Shown here piece after piece: positions 1 through 9,208 of a stretch of 24,753 nucleotides of DNA. The stretch lies in the NCBI GenBank assembly GCA_018398765.1, contig JAHBMJ010000614.1:19448-44200 (forward strand), read 5' to 3'. The position numbers were made by a program, and so were the translations under genes. How positions within the stretch are numbered: position 1 is the stretch's first letter; each line of letters starts with the position of its first letter. The stretch comes from Chromera velia (lineage: Eukaryota > Sar > Chromeraceae). The notes below the pieces were generated by a model, which worked only from the letters and a program-made list of their open reading frames with translations, made no database searches and was not told the origin of the DNA.

Positions 1-599
1 TCATTGCATTCATAGCCTTGTCAGAATCCCGTAACGATCATTGCCTCATTCGACCACTATTCACGATTACTTTGCATATTCCTTTTGGTTGTATTTAAAC
101 CAACGGAACTGTCTGATAGGTCTTTTATCATCGATCTTTCCTTTTACTATGTGATTGGGTGCAGAACGCGTTTTTGTCTCTGGACATATCCTCAAATCTG
201 CTGGTTAGCCCTCACGTTCCATCCAACCCTCATTGGCCAGATTTGTTTCTTTTCTTTTTCATGACAAATCCATCTGTATCATCCGCATGCATGATTGCTT
301 GGACATATCCTCCATTTTTAAAGTACCTTCTGCAGAAGTTTTCTACTGCAGGCTGTCCTTTCAGTTTTGCTCTACAATCCAAAAGATTCTTGTGTTTTCT
401 CAAGATAGCCTTCTTCTGCAATCCTTTTTTGACACTGATTAGAAAAAGTTCTGGTGCTTGCCTTGCTCGCTGCCTTGCTGTCTTTCGTTCTTCATGCATG
501 CCTACCTGCCTGTGTGCGTCTAAGCTTCCTACTATTTCTCTCTTCCTGCCTCCCAATGTTTTGTCTGCGCTATTTACTTTCTCTCGATCTGGATTGCAG
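1..599. other. No gene identified; probable intron upstream of the membrane-protein exon
   Basis: The stretch is T/C-rich with several AG acceptor-like sites and ends in a clear splice acceptor. Short open frames overlap on both strands, and none has convincing protein character. A 39-nt piece at 165-203 has good splice-like borders but its phase does not join the 600 exon. Confidence 0.4.
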
Positions 600-1855
600 G
601 AGTGCGATGCAGCGATCGATCCTCGTGATCCGAATCTCCAAAAGAGACGCCATCGCTGAAATCTCCAACCAGACGCTGCTCACTGAGGCACTCACCTTCT
701 CTGCCCAGATTCTTCTCTCCCTCTACTTTGCGCTCCTTCTGAATCTCGGCACGATTCTGGTTGGGGAGACAGACGATCGCCACATAAACAGACGGCCGGC
801 GGAGGTCAACACCGCTCCTGAGGGATTTGGTCTTTCTGGGTATGGAGACTTGGAGGCCTTTGCAGCAGCTGCGTTTATGAAATCTCTTTTGGTGTCTCTC
901 TCCGTCTCCATTCTCTTTGCCGTTTCTGTCAGGCCTGTACTGTTGTCCATCTGGAGTCCCAAGAGTACCTACGGTCGGGTCACACTTGACAGACTGATCT
1001 GGAAAGGCAAAAAAGAAAGTGACAAGCAAAGCCAAAAGAAGCTTGTCATTTCGAAGATGCAAGAGGAAAACATTCCAGAAGCTGTGAAAGATAAAGTGGC
1101 AGTTGTCAATCTCGATGATGAAGAGACTGAGACGGGACCAACTCAGTATCACAGGGAGAGACGGATGTCGGTACTGGCGAAACCTCCCGAGATGAGTCTG
1201 AAGGGAATCAAATACTACAATTTCGGTGAAGGACTCTCGCCCTCGTCCATCCGCGCTCAGGTGCCTCGATGGCTGAGTGCGTATGTGTACATTCAGTGCC
1301 ATCGTCGGGAAGTGTTTGCCCAGCGATGTCTCTTCGGTCTGGTTTTCTTTCTGTTATTTTTCCCCATCTTCCTTTTCATTCTAATTGGCTTCGACAAGAA
1401 GAACTTCACTCTCAGGCACAAGTAGTTTGTTCTGAGGGAGTATCTGCTCTGCAATCTGCTCATCCTGTCATTTGCCGTCGCCATGCCAGTACTCTGGGGG
1501 TTCCTCCAGGGCTCCGCTGTCTGGTTAGTCTATTCACTGAAGCGTTCTTTCAAACTTCATGGAGATGACAAAGTCTTTTGATGACATGTCTATATGACCT
1601 TCGACTAAGAGCTCTCATTTCTGCATATTCAATCGGCTTCACCAAAGCAAAATGTAGAGGACAGTCTCTCTTTGCCTCCGTGTTCATTGAGTTCTGCCCG
1701 CCACCCCTCGGTTGCTTCGCTTCAATTTTGGATGCATCAAATTAGACATGTAACCACGCGTGCATGTGCAGGTTGAGCTGCCGGTATAGATTCCTGGACT
1801 TTTTGATCAACGTCTGTCCGTCCATGGTGATGTTCCCAGAACTCACCAAGGGAAG
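600..1855 (+). CDS. Unrecognised multi-pass membrane protein, partial, two exons (600-1523, 1772-1855), with an in-frame TAG
   Basis: I do not recognise the family. Exon 1 follows a pyrimidine-rich tract ending in TTGCAG at 599 and ends at CTG|GTTAGT (1523/1524). Exon 2 follows TGTGCAG and ends at GGAAG|GTCTG (1855/1856). The phases join exactly: TG plus G makes a Trp codon, and the frame continues with LSCRYRFLDFLINV. Hydrophobic segments likely to cross the membrane lie near 700-765, 880-950, 1325-1395 and 1435-1523. A long charged loop with a Lys/Glu-rich stretch and DDEETETG lies between the second and third. A TAG at 1423-1425 interrupts the frame, yet the same frame carries on with convincing coding sequence (FVLREYLLCNLL). 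The start and 3' exons are unresolved; ATG at 607 is possible but the preceding splice acceptor suggests an internal exon. The layout recalls polycystin or other channel-like proteins only loosely. Expected location: a cellular membrane. Confidence 0.5.
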
Positions 1856-2360
1856 GTCTGTCGATTCATTCATCGTCTGGTTGGTTGCATGTTTTTTTTT
1901 TTTTCCGTCGTCTGGTTGGTTGCCTATATGGTTGATATGCAAAGAGTGACCACAGTCCTTTGCCTGACTGCATGCAAGGGGAGGGGCAGTCCCTTTGGCT
2001 GCATTGAGTTTATGGGCACTTCGTGAGTGTTGCCTCCAATGCGTTTCCGTGGTGTTCAATACTCACAAGAGTGTGTTTTTGATGAGTCTATTTGCCCTGC
2101 GGGGCTCTTCCTACCTTTCTAGTCGTGATGCAACGGCAGGTTTTTTGCATAATATCCAATGTATCCAGGAACCTTTCATCAATCCGCAGACATCTCAGCA
2201 TTCGCATTTGACACCTTGTCCGGAGGGGGGCTCAAATCAAGTTTCTTTGCAGTAGTGGATAGCCACTCACTTCCTTTCCTTCAGAGGTGTTGTGCATGCA
2301 TGGTGAACCTGAGTTTGTCTTGGTGACATTTGTGTGCGTGAGTGAGTATGCATGCGTGCA
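1856..2360. other. No gene resolved; probable intron or 3' region of the membrane-protein gene
   Basis: The sequence after the donor at 1856 contains a 12-nt T run near 1891 and several weak acceptors. No exon continuing the preceding frame could be selected. Downstream exons could be lost in the assembly gap that follows. Confidence 0.3.
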
Positions 2361-2722
2361 TACACACACACACACATACACACACACACACAGAGAGAGA
2401 GAGAGGGGGGGGGGGGGGGNNNNNNNNNNNNNNNNNNNNNNNNNNNNNNNNNNNNNNNNNNNNNNNNNNNNNNNNNNNNNNNNNNNNNNNNNNNNNNNNN
2501 NNNNNNNNNNNNNNNNNNNNNNNNNNNNNNNNNNNNNNNNNNNNNNNNNNNNNNNNNNNNNNNNNNNNNNNNNNNNNNNNNNNNNNNNNNNNNNNNNNNN
2601 NNNNNNNNNNNNNNNNNNNNNNNNNNNNNNNNNNNNNNNNNNNNNNNNNNNNNNNNNNNNNNNNNNNNNNNNNNNNNNNNNNNNNNNNNNNNNNNNNNNN
2701 NNNNNNNNNNNGGGGGGGGGGA

Positions 2723-2758
<36 letters not shown>
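2361..2758 (+). repeat. Compound microsatellite (CA)n-(GA)n-(G)n interrupted by an assembly gap
   Basis: An alternating CA tract from 2361 passes into GA and then 15 G before the gap. On the far side 10 G lead into a GA tract up to about 2757. The same motifs on both sides suggest that the missing sequence is repeat of the same kind, or was unreadable because of it. Confidence 0.9.
2420..2711. other. Assembly gap of 292 N
   Basis: The gap is flanked on both sides by G homopolymer. Its real length is unknown. Open frames that run through it are artefacts. Confidence 0.98.
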
Positions 2759-2759
<1 letters not shown>

Positions 2760-3013
2760 TATGCATGCATGCATGGATACATGCAGGCATCTGACTCCGG
2801 GGAAGGACGTGGTGAAGAATCTCGACGGCGCTCCGACAGCAGACTGGGTATTTCCCCAACCATTCCCCATCGGGTGATGCATAGATCCACTAACTTCTTC
2901 TACTGTTGTTTGACTAAGGGGTCGGAGGATTAGGGGGGGGAATGAATGCTGTGCCAAGGGTTTATCACTTAATCCGAAGCACCGAAAAGCTTCCACAGGC
3001 TTTAAAAAAAAAA

Positions 3014-3131
3014 GGGAAGGAAGAAAGGAAAGAACAAACGAACGAATGAACGAACGAACGAACGAAAGAAAGAAAGAACGAACGAACAAACGAACGAACG
3101 AAAGAAAGAAAGAAAGAAAGAAAGAAAGAAA
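3014..3131 (+). repeat. Tetranucleotide microsatellite (AAGG/AACG/AAAG)n
   Basis: Purine-rich tetranucleotide units run from GGAAGGAAG through AACG-type repeats to a clean AAAG tract. The strand is almost free of T. The sequence after it up to 3443 holds only a weak short open frame. Confidence 0.9.
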
Positions 3132-3443
3132 TTTGTGAGAGTTTATAAGAGTGGGTTCAAAGCAGTCGGTCGTTTGACGGCCCGAGAGAATCGACTCTTC
3201 TTACTCGAAAAAGATTCAGCCATCAAGGGAAGAATTAAGGCAGCCACGGGATTGGAAGAAAAGTCGATGGTCGGATCTATAGGTCATCTTGTTTTTCTCA
3301 ACTCAGTGAAGAAAGAGACGGAAGGGGAGAGGCCTCGGAGACTTTGAGGGGCCATCACACAGAAACCTTCCGGGAGGAGCTTGAGTTTGGAAAGACGTGA
3401 TCGAAAGCACGTGCCCAGAGCAAAACCATACATGGAAGAGACC

Positions 3444-3513
3444 AAAAAGCGGGTTGCGCGCCGGTTGCCAAGCGAATGCCCTCCGTCGGAGTTGGCATAC
3501 ACCTTACGCAAGC
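3444..3513 (+). repeat. SINE-like repeat, left half (interrupted by the LTR element)
   Basis: This matches the left part of the uninterrupted copy at 6541-6705. Shared landmarks are AAAGCGGGTTG, GCGCCGGTTG, the internal stem CTCCGTCGGAG flanked by TTGCC and GTTGGCA, and CACCTTAC. It stops at CAAGC (3509-3513), where the LTR element begins; the same five bases recur directly after the element. Confidence 0.75.
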
Positions 3514-3844
3514 TGTGAGGTGATTGCTAGGAAGTATGGGCTTGTGGGGCACTTAATTAGAATTAGCATCGCTTAGCTCGGGCCGGGCCTGCGTGCATGA
3601 GAACGGCATAGCTCGTGGGCGCGCGCGTATAATAACTGATCGATATATGAGCATGCGCAGTGATGCAATCAGTAGATCAAGCATAAGAGTGGGTCTGATT
3701 CCAAGAGTCATCACATGAAGTTTGACTGCCAGACTTATCGACTTCTCCCTCGGAACTTTGTAGACTTTGACAAGGCTTACAGTAGCGCTAGAGTACTCTC
3801 TTCTAGAAGCTACTGTTACTTAAGAGCCTCGTACGCCCCTTACA
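3514..3844 (+). repeat. 5' LTR (331 bp)
   Basis: It begins TGTGAGGTG and ends CCCCTTACA, which form short imperfect inverted termini. An AT-rich CGTATAATAACTG segment near 3627 could serve as a core promoter. An imperfect hairpin, AGTAGC pairing with GCTACT around an AGAGTACTCT palindrome, lies at 3781-3814. Confidence 0.88.
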
Positions 3845-3846
3845 GT

Positions 3847-3860
3847 TGGTTTAGCAGAGC
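3847..3860 (+). other. Probable primer-binding site (initiator-Met tRNA type)
   Basis: TGGTTTAGCAGAGC sits 2 nt inside the 5' LTR. It contains TGG, complementary to the tRNA CCA end, and AGCAGAG, complementary to the acceptor stem of eukaryotic initiator Met tRNA. Two extra T separate the parts. Confidence 0.65.
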
Positions 3861-5970
3861 TTTTGATTGCACAGGGGTAGACAGTATGACGTGAGATGAA
3901 AGGAAATAGATTGATGAAGACAGGTGGGCTACCCACATGAATCACCAGGTTGTGTAGAGTGTTGTGGCAGCCAGATGATTGAGAGCCTAGAACAGATTAG
4001 ACTCTTTTCAGCTCTGTTGTGTTGTTCCATTCTGTTTTGAATTTTGTGGTGTCCTCGAGGGAAGATGAGGAGCTGAAGAGGTCTGAGAGGTGTTTTTGCT
4101 TTCTACCACTTGTGGTGAGAGAGCAGTATAAACGGAACATTGCTGGAGAAATGGAGGAGAACTTGGAACCGAAAGCAGGGAGAAATAGGGAGAAGTGAGG
4201 GGGAAGATCGATGAGACTCAGTCTGACTTCCAACCCTGATGACGTCATGGAGCACCGGATGCTATTGCCCACTGAGAGAGTGCCCCGATACGGCGGCTGC
4301 GCTTGTATTCATCGGCATCACCAGTGGATTCCTCTAGTGGATTCCTGAAAACCGGGAGAAACCGCTTTTACTTTTGTTTTTGCTGTTTGTGTCTGGGTTT
4401 GGGTGTGTGTGATTTGAAGGGAAGGAAGGCTGGAGTAAGGGTGGAGGTTGGTGTTGTATTGTTACTTTATGGGTTGATCCTTCTGTCTCTCTGAATCTCT
4501 CTGATTGTCTTCTTTCTCCGTTTATGAAATATGAATGGGTGATAGAGATAGTCGGGGAGAAAGGAAAGAAAGAATGATGAAAGAGAGAGACGGGAGCCTT
4601 AATCAAGGCAATGGGGTGAGAGAAAGTGTGTTCTTTTTATCTGTTCTCTAATCTTTCCCTCTATTCGTCTGGGCATAGGAGAACACTGTACAGAAAAGAA
4701 AGAGGGAAAAGAATTGAAAGAAAGATTGAGAAATGAAATAAAGAGAAAAATCAGACACTCTGCAAAGCAAAGAAGAAAAAGAAAGACAGGAGAGAAGGGT
4801 GAGCGAGGGTGAGAGGTCGACACATATGGATTTCCAATGTTCGGTTGATTTCAAGAGTGGTGCGATCTGTGTTAGGACGAACCCAGTATTTGAATACGGA
4901 GTCATGCAGTTCGGGGCCCCTGCAGCTAGGCCGTCGCAGCGGACTGTATTACTTCATTGAATGGTGGGTCCCCTTCAGTCGACTACCATTCACATCGAAC
5001 ATGAGAGCTCGGTCGATTGCCGGGAATGAAGGATTGTGTCGATCTGTGTTGGTTTGTTTGAAAAGAAAGAAGAGAGCTTCACTGAGATTTTTACAGTCAA
5101 AGGGCACACTTTGAGTAATTTTTAGGAGTGTGTGCTTTGTGCTGCTTTCTGTTTTCTGTCTGACTGGATGGTGTTTTGTTAGTAATCTCTGAGACGACTG
5201 TCATGCTCAGTTAGCGTGCAGTCTTTTACAGAACTTTCAAAGCCTCGAGTCTCTTGAGTGCGTGCAGTTGAGCTCCTTATGCTCTGTCTGCGGTCGCTTC
5301 ATATGAGAGAAACCGAGTGTGTGTGCGTTGCTTGGGGAGTGCCCGGAGCGCATACAAGAGTGGCCATATTTTGTCTGCCACCTATATTTATGGCTGGCTG
5401 CATTGCACGATACCTACTCGGTCAAAAGAAGACAAAGGAAGGAAAAATGACGTCCAGTGACTCGAGTCTATCCCATGTCTGCACATGCATTGTGGGCTGG
5501 GTACTGCACGTGCTGTCGTGAAGTCTCCCAGTGAATATCAGTGATTAAGTGAGTCCTTCCAGTGACCCTGAATGGGAAGATTCTGGACAGAGAGAGTCAG
5601 TGTATCCAGTCAGAAATCACTGGAGTCCCCTGAGACAGTCGCACGCATGAATGCCTTGCGTTTGCAATGCATTGGATGCAAAAACCACGTGAATGAATCT
5701 TTGATCTCGCTTATGTATATTTGGAAAGCTTTGGACGCCTTTTGTGTGCTATCTTAGGGATGCCCTCAGATGAGATCGTAGAAGTGCGGATCGATGTCGA
5801 AGCGAGAGAAGACTAGCACAAGGAGAGTCTCAGGCAAGAGTTATTAGTCAGAGTGTCTGAAATTACTTGTTGTATAGATTTTCCCACCCACCCGCCCTGT
5901 GAGCGAGCATGTGTGAGGTGATTGCTTGAATTTGAACCAAGCGTGGACGTTGGTCTGGTGGGCGGGCATG
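3861..5970 (+). other. LTR element interior, no coding sequence recognised
   Basis: All open frames are short and lack retroelement motifs; I looked for YxDD, DD35E-like spacing and CCHC knuckles by eye. The middle (about 4500-4800) is strongly purine-rich. A 10-nt palindrome ATGACGTCAT, which contains a CRE/ATF-type TGACGTCA, lies at 4239-4248. TATAAA occurs near 4128. Confidence 0.6.
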
Positions 5971-5984
5971 TGTGAGGTGATTGC
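5907..5984 (+). repeat. 19-bp direct repeat marking a partial duplication of the LTR start
   Basis: GCATGTGTGAGGTGATTGC occurs at 5907-5925 and again at 5966-5984, 59 bp apart. The second copy runs into the 3' LTR. The first is an isolated piece of the LTR 5' end, so the interior-LTR junction was partly duplicated. Confidence 0.8.
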
Positions 5985-6301
5985 CAGGAAGTGTGGGCTT
6001 GTGGGGCACTTAATTAGAATTAGCATCACTTAGCTCGGGCCGGGCCTGCATGCATGAGAACGGCATAGCTCGCGGGTGCGTGCGTATAATAACTGATCGA
6101 TATATGAGCATGCGCAGTGATACAATCAGTAGATCAAGCATAAGAGTGGGTCTGATTCCAAGAGTCATCGAATGAAGTTTGACTGCCAGACTTACCGACT
6201 TCTCCCTCGGAACTTTGTAGACTTTGACAAGGCTTACAGTAGCGCTAGAGTACTCTCTTCTAGAAGCTACTGTTACTTAAGAGCCCCGTATGCCCCTTAC
6301 A
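5971..6301 (+). repeat. 3' LTR (331 bp)
   Basis: It is collinear with 3514-3844 throughout and ends in CCCCTTACA, followed by the CAAGC target duplication. It carries a TGCATGCA where the 5' LTR has TGCGTGCA. Confidence 0.88.
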
Positions 6302-6396
6302 CAAGCGCACATGCATTTTGAGTGTATGCAGTGCCTGGCTGTAGCAATCAACTTGAATTAAGAATATGCTGGCATGTGTTAACACGGTCTCTGTCA
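6302..6396 (+). repeat. SINE-like repeat, right half
   Basis: It continues the interrupted repeat from CAAGCGCACATGCAT to GTCTCTGTCAG. It matches 6610-6700 (GAGCGCGCATGCAT, GTGTATGC, TGCTGGCATRTGT, GGTCTCTGTCAG). Simple AATG and AAAG repeats follow directly, as in SINE 3' tails. Confidence 0.75.
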
Positions 6397-6405
6397 GCAA
6401 GGAAT

Positions 6406-6540
6406 AATGAATGAATGAATGAAAGAAAGAAAGAAAGAAAGAAAGAAAGAAAAAGAAACCAAAAAAGAAAAGAGAGAGAGAGGGGGGGGGAGGGAGAGAG
6501 AGAGAGAAAAAAAAGAAAGAAAGAAAGAAAGAAAGAAAGA
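6406..6540 (+). repeat. Microsatellite (AATG)n-(AAAG)n with G and GA runs
   Basis: Three or more AATG units lead into AAAG units, a purine-only stretch with nine G, GA repeats and further AAAG units. It lies between the tail of one SINE-like copy and the head of the next. Confidence 0.9.
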
Positions 6541-6705
6541 AAAGCGGGTTGTGCGCCGGTTGCGAAGGTAGCCAAGCGAATGCCCTCCGTCGGAGTTGGC
6601 AAACACCTTACACGAGCGCGCATGCATCTTCAGTGTATGCGATGCCCGCCCGTAGCAATTAAAAACATGCTGGCATATGTCAGGATGGTCTCTGTCAGAC
6701 AGGAG
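6541..6705 (+). repeat. SINE-like repeat, uninterrupted copy
   Basis: This is the only copy without the LTR insertion. It runs from AAAGCGGGTTG through the CTCCGTCGGAG stem, CCTTACACGAGCGCGC and GTCTCTGTCAG. TTGCCAAGCG-like and GTTGGC-like blocks about 40 nt apart vaguely recall tRNA A and B boxes, but the match is weak, so a Pol III origin is inference only. Confidence 0.6.
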
Positions 6706-7598
6706 ATAAAAAGGCCGGAGAGCTGGCTTCTTTTCAAATAAACAAGAAGCTTCACTGTTCTACAGTGCATGCTATGACTGAAAGCGTTTTACCATTCAAT
6801 CTATGCAAAAGTTTGCATGCCGTGGTTGGCTAGAGCCTAGACAAGAGCCTAAGTGGTGGTTCTCCGGCTTTAACCATCTCAATTCAATTCAATTCACAAG
6901 GATTGCATACTAAAAATATATAGTAATGATTTGTAGTGGTAATTAATTATATCATCTATTTTATGAGTATCTAGATGGGCATCAAGCTCATTCATTAAAA
7001 TTTTACTTTAATATTATTCCCTTTATATTCTAATATATCCTGGAATGATATTCGAATCTTATGCAATAATCAATAAGACACGAAGTTTTTGTGTATCGAG
7101 TCTGACATTTATTTTTTGGAAAGATCGACAAACCAACTTGAACCTTAAACCTTGAGTGCATGCCCTAGTCCTAGTAGTGTAAATCTAGATTTTAATCCTA
7201 CTTTTGATCAAATTTGATGAAAACCTGGATGAAAACACTGTTAAAGACAGTTTTTTTTAATTTTGTATCTAGTTTTATAAGGTTAGACACAAGGTCAGAC
7301 AACGGCGAGGAATGGTTTTGACGATTATGATTCCATCTCTCTGAAATGAAATCCGACGGGAGATTGGATTCCTCGATGCTTTTCTCTGCAGCTTCTCGAG
7401 CTCCATCCAGGCATGATGATTTAGCAATTTCCGGGGACCAGCACCCACTATGGGCACCTCTCATCGGCTGTCAAACAACCCCACGCGGCACTAGCTCCAC
7501 TCACACCCGCTTGCTCAGCATGCTTTCTACAACCTAATCTACCTGCCGACAAGATTTCAGCCTGTCGCCTCCGCAAACGAATTAATTAATTTCTCTCT
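6706..7598. other. Intergenic, AT-rich; no gene seen
   Basis: From about 6880 to 7260 the sequence becomes markedly AT-rich, with a short AATTC tandem near 6880. The part nearest 7598 is expected to include the 3' UTR of the minus-strand TBCA gene. No convincing open frame or RNA gene was found. Confidence 0.5.
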
Positions 7599-9208
7599 TC
7601 AGATTTCCTCTTCCTCCACGACTTCGGGAAGTCCCACGGGAAGGTCGGCAAGAAGAATTCGGCAGGCGTTGTCCTGCAGCCGGGCCTCTTTCAGTTCCTC
7701 TGCAAACGAAACACCCTCCGCCGCTTTCCCCTTCTCCGCTTCCCCAGAGGCCGCGGCAGAGTCGGAGGAAGAACCTGCACCCTCACCCCCTTGCTCCCCA
7801 GACCCCTTCTCCTCCTTCAGAAGCATTTCGGACCACTCATCTCTGCACGCAGAGGCAAAAACACCATGAAGTGGCGGCGCGCACAGTTGCGCTTAGAGGG
7901 GTCTTATTGACACTATCAGGCAGTCAGGAGGACCGGAATAGAAAAGGAAAATACCATGTGTGCTGTCACTTCTTTACTTTCAAGAGATTTTCCCCTACCA
8001 CGGCCGAACAGTTCTCAGAAGGCTGACAGTTTGACCACAGCGAGAGCAATTCAAGAATAAAGACCAAAGACCCGGTTGGTGGCACGAGGGAGAAACTTGC
8101 CTTACTGCCAGAATGGACGATGACCGCAAACAAAAAAGGCGGGAATATGAATGCAAAGCGAGAGGGAAAAAGAGAAGAAAGGGAACAAAGCGCTATCAGA
8201 TAGATCGACAGACCTCAAATTGTCTCCAATGAATGCAAACAGCTCGGCATGGCCCGTGCGCAGTCGTCTCTCTGTGTCTGGCAGCATCATTCTGGTCTCT
8301 CCCAGCACGTTTTCCTGCTGCTTGATGTCGTGCTGACAGCTGCCTTCGTCCTGCACGTATCAATATTCACAGGGGCATTTTCTATAAATGCGCCTTGAAG
8401 TAAGGGATTTGAAGGGGACTTCACTCAGTAAAAGAAAAATAATTCAGGTTGAGCCAGAAACAGAGGTCTTCACTCTATTGAGACACCAGGACAGTAAAGG
8501 ATCGCGTGTTGAAAGCAGATAAAAGGGGCCAGAGCACGATAATGTGGAGAGTCACCGTAGAACTTCGAGGAAATGCATGGTTTTTTTTTTGGAGAGAGAA
8601 AACTTGAGTGTTTGAAACGACCCTTGCTTCTGAGGATTCTCGGAAGAAGGGGACGTGAAGTACAAATCAGGGAATCGGATGCCAGAGGCAGAAAAGAAGG
8701 AGCACACAAATGGAAAAGGGAATCAACGTGGAGAAGCCGTAAACCGATGCTCTAGATGCTCACAGCCCTCCCACCACAGAAAGAATGAAGATGCAGGGCC
8801 TCGATGGAATGGAAGAGGGAAGAGGTCGCAAGACACTCGAGGTCTTCGGTGAGTCAAGGGGGGACCCCCTTTGAATCTCCAATACAGCGACAAGGATTTA
8901 CAAGGAAGAGCGGCCCCGTGGAGACGGCATCTTTCACAACAAATAGCTACTACAACAAAGAACGGAATCCCCTCGACCAGCACTCTTATTCAAAAAGAGG
9001 AAAGCGTATGTGAGAAGCCATCCAAGGAGAAGAACAGCAGACGAGTGTCTTACTTGCAAGCACACACGCCAACTAAACTGACCCGCATCTTTTGAATCTT
9101 CTGTCGCATCGTCTCCTCCTCTTTTTTGTAGGCCTCCAGTTCTTTGCGGGTCCTTTTCACAACGCCCACGCGGACCTTCAGCTTCTTCAGCGTGTCCGCC
9201 TGGCCCAT
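7599..9208 (-). CDS. TBCA: Tubulin-specific chaperone A (tubulin-folding cofactor A), three exons
   Basis: Cofactor A binds beta-tubulin released by the CCT chaperonin and passes it into the cytosolic tubulin-folding pathway. Exons in gene order are 9208-9083, 8350-8214 and 7842-7599 (stop TGA). Introns begin GTCAGT and GTCTGT and end GCAG; phases 0 and 2 join perfectly to 168 aa. Family signatures are KVRVGVVKRTRKEL, KKEEETMRQKIQKMR, DIKQQENVL, ETRMMLPDTERRL and, near the end, ELKEARLQD. An in-frame ATG at 9232 would add 8 residues; I chose 9208 because the family usually begins close to the first helix. The usual three-helix protein is about 110 aa. This one is longer because a roughly 35-residue Gly/Ser/Ala/Glu-rich stretch lies before the last helix, plus an acidic tail (EEEEI). 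It is divergently arranged with CHMP6. Confidence 0.9.

Larger units (their letters stand above)
3514..6301 (+). mobile_element. Non-autonomous LTR retrotransposon (2788 bp, TRIM/LARD-like)
   Basis: Two direct 331-bp repeats (3514-3844 and 5971-6301) begin TGT and end ACA. They differ at about 13 positions counted by eye, nearly all transitions, with no net indel. The whole unit is bracketed by CAAGC at 3509-3513 and 6302-6306, a 5-bp target-site duplication. The outer flanks are the two halves of a SINE-like repeat whose uninterrupted relative has a single CGAGC at that site. Two bases after the left LTR, TGGTTTAGCAGAGC (3847-3860) resembles the initiator-Met primer-binding site TGGTAGCAGAG with a 2-nt insertion. 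A weak G-rich polypurine-like tract precedes the right LTR. The 2126-bp interior has no recognisable gag, protease, reverse transcriptase or integrase, so mobility would need proteins from elsewhere. The transcription orientation follows the primer-site position. Confidence 0.85.

Noticed and set aside
165..203. 39-nt piece with splice-like borders encoding NAFLSLDISSNLL
   Set aside because: Its exit phase does not fit the exon at 600, and nothing else supports it.
600..1855. Firm assignment of the membrane protein to the polycystin family
   Set aside because: Only general hydrophobic layout resembles it; no PLAT, GPS or pore motif is visible.
2232..3089. Long open frames through the N gap
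   Set aside because: They exist only because N codons are read as open and because dinucleotide repeats lack stops.
3135..3347. 70-aa plus-strand open frame after the AAAG repeat
   Set aside because: It starts without a clear ATG, has no recognisable motif and no splice partner.
3997..5757. Several 60-100-aa frames inside the LTR element as gag or pol remnants
   Set aside because: No CCHC, protease, reverse-transcriptase or integrase motif was visible; lengths fit chance.
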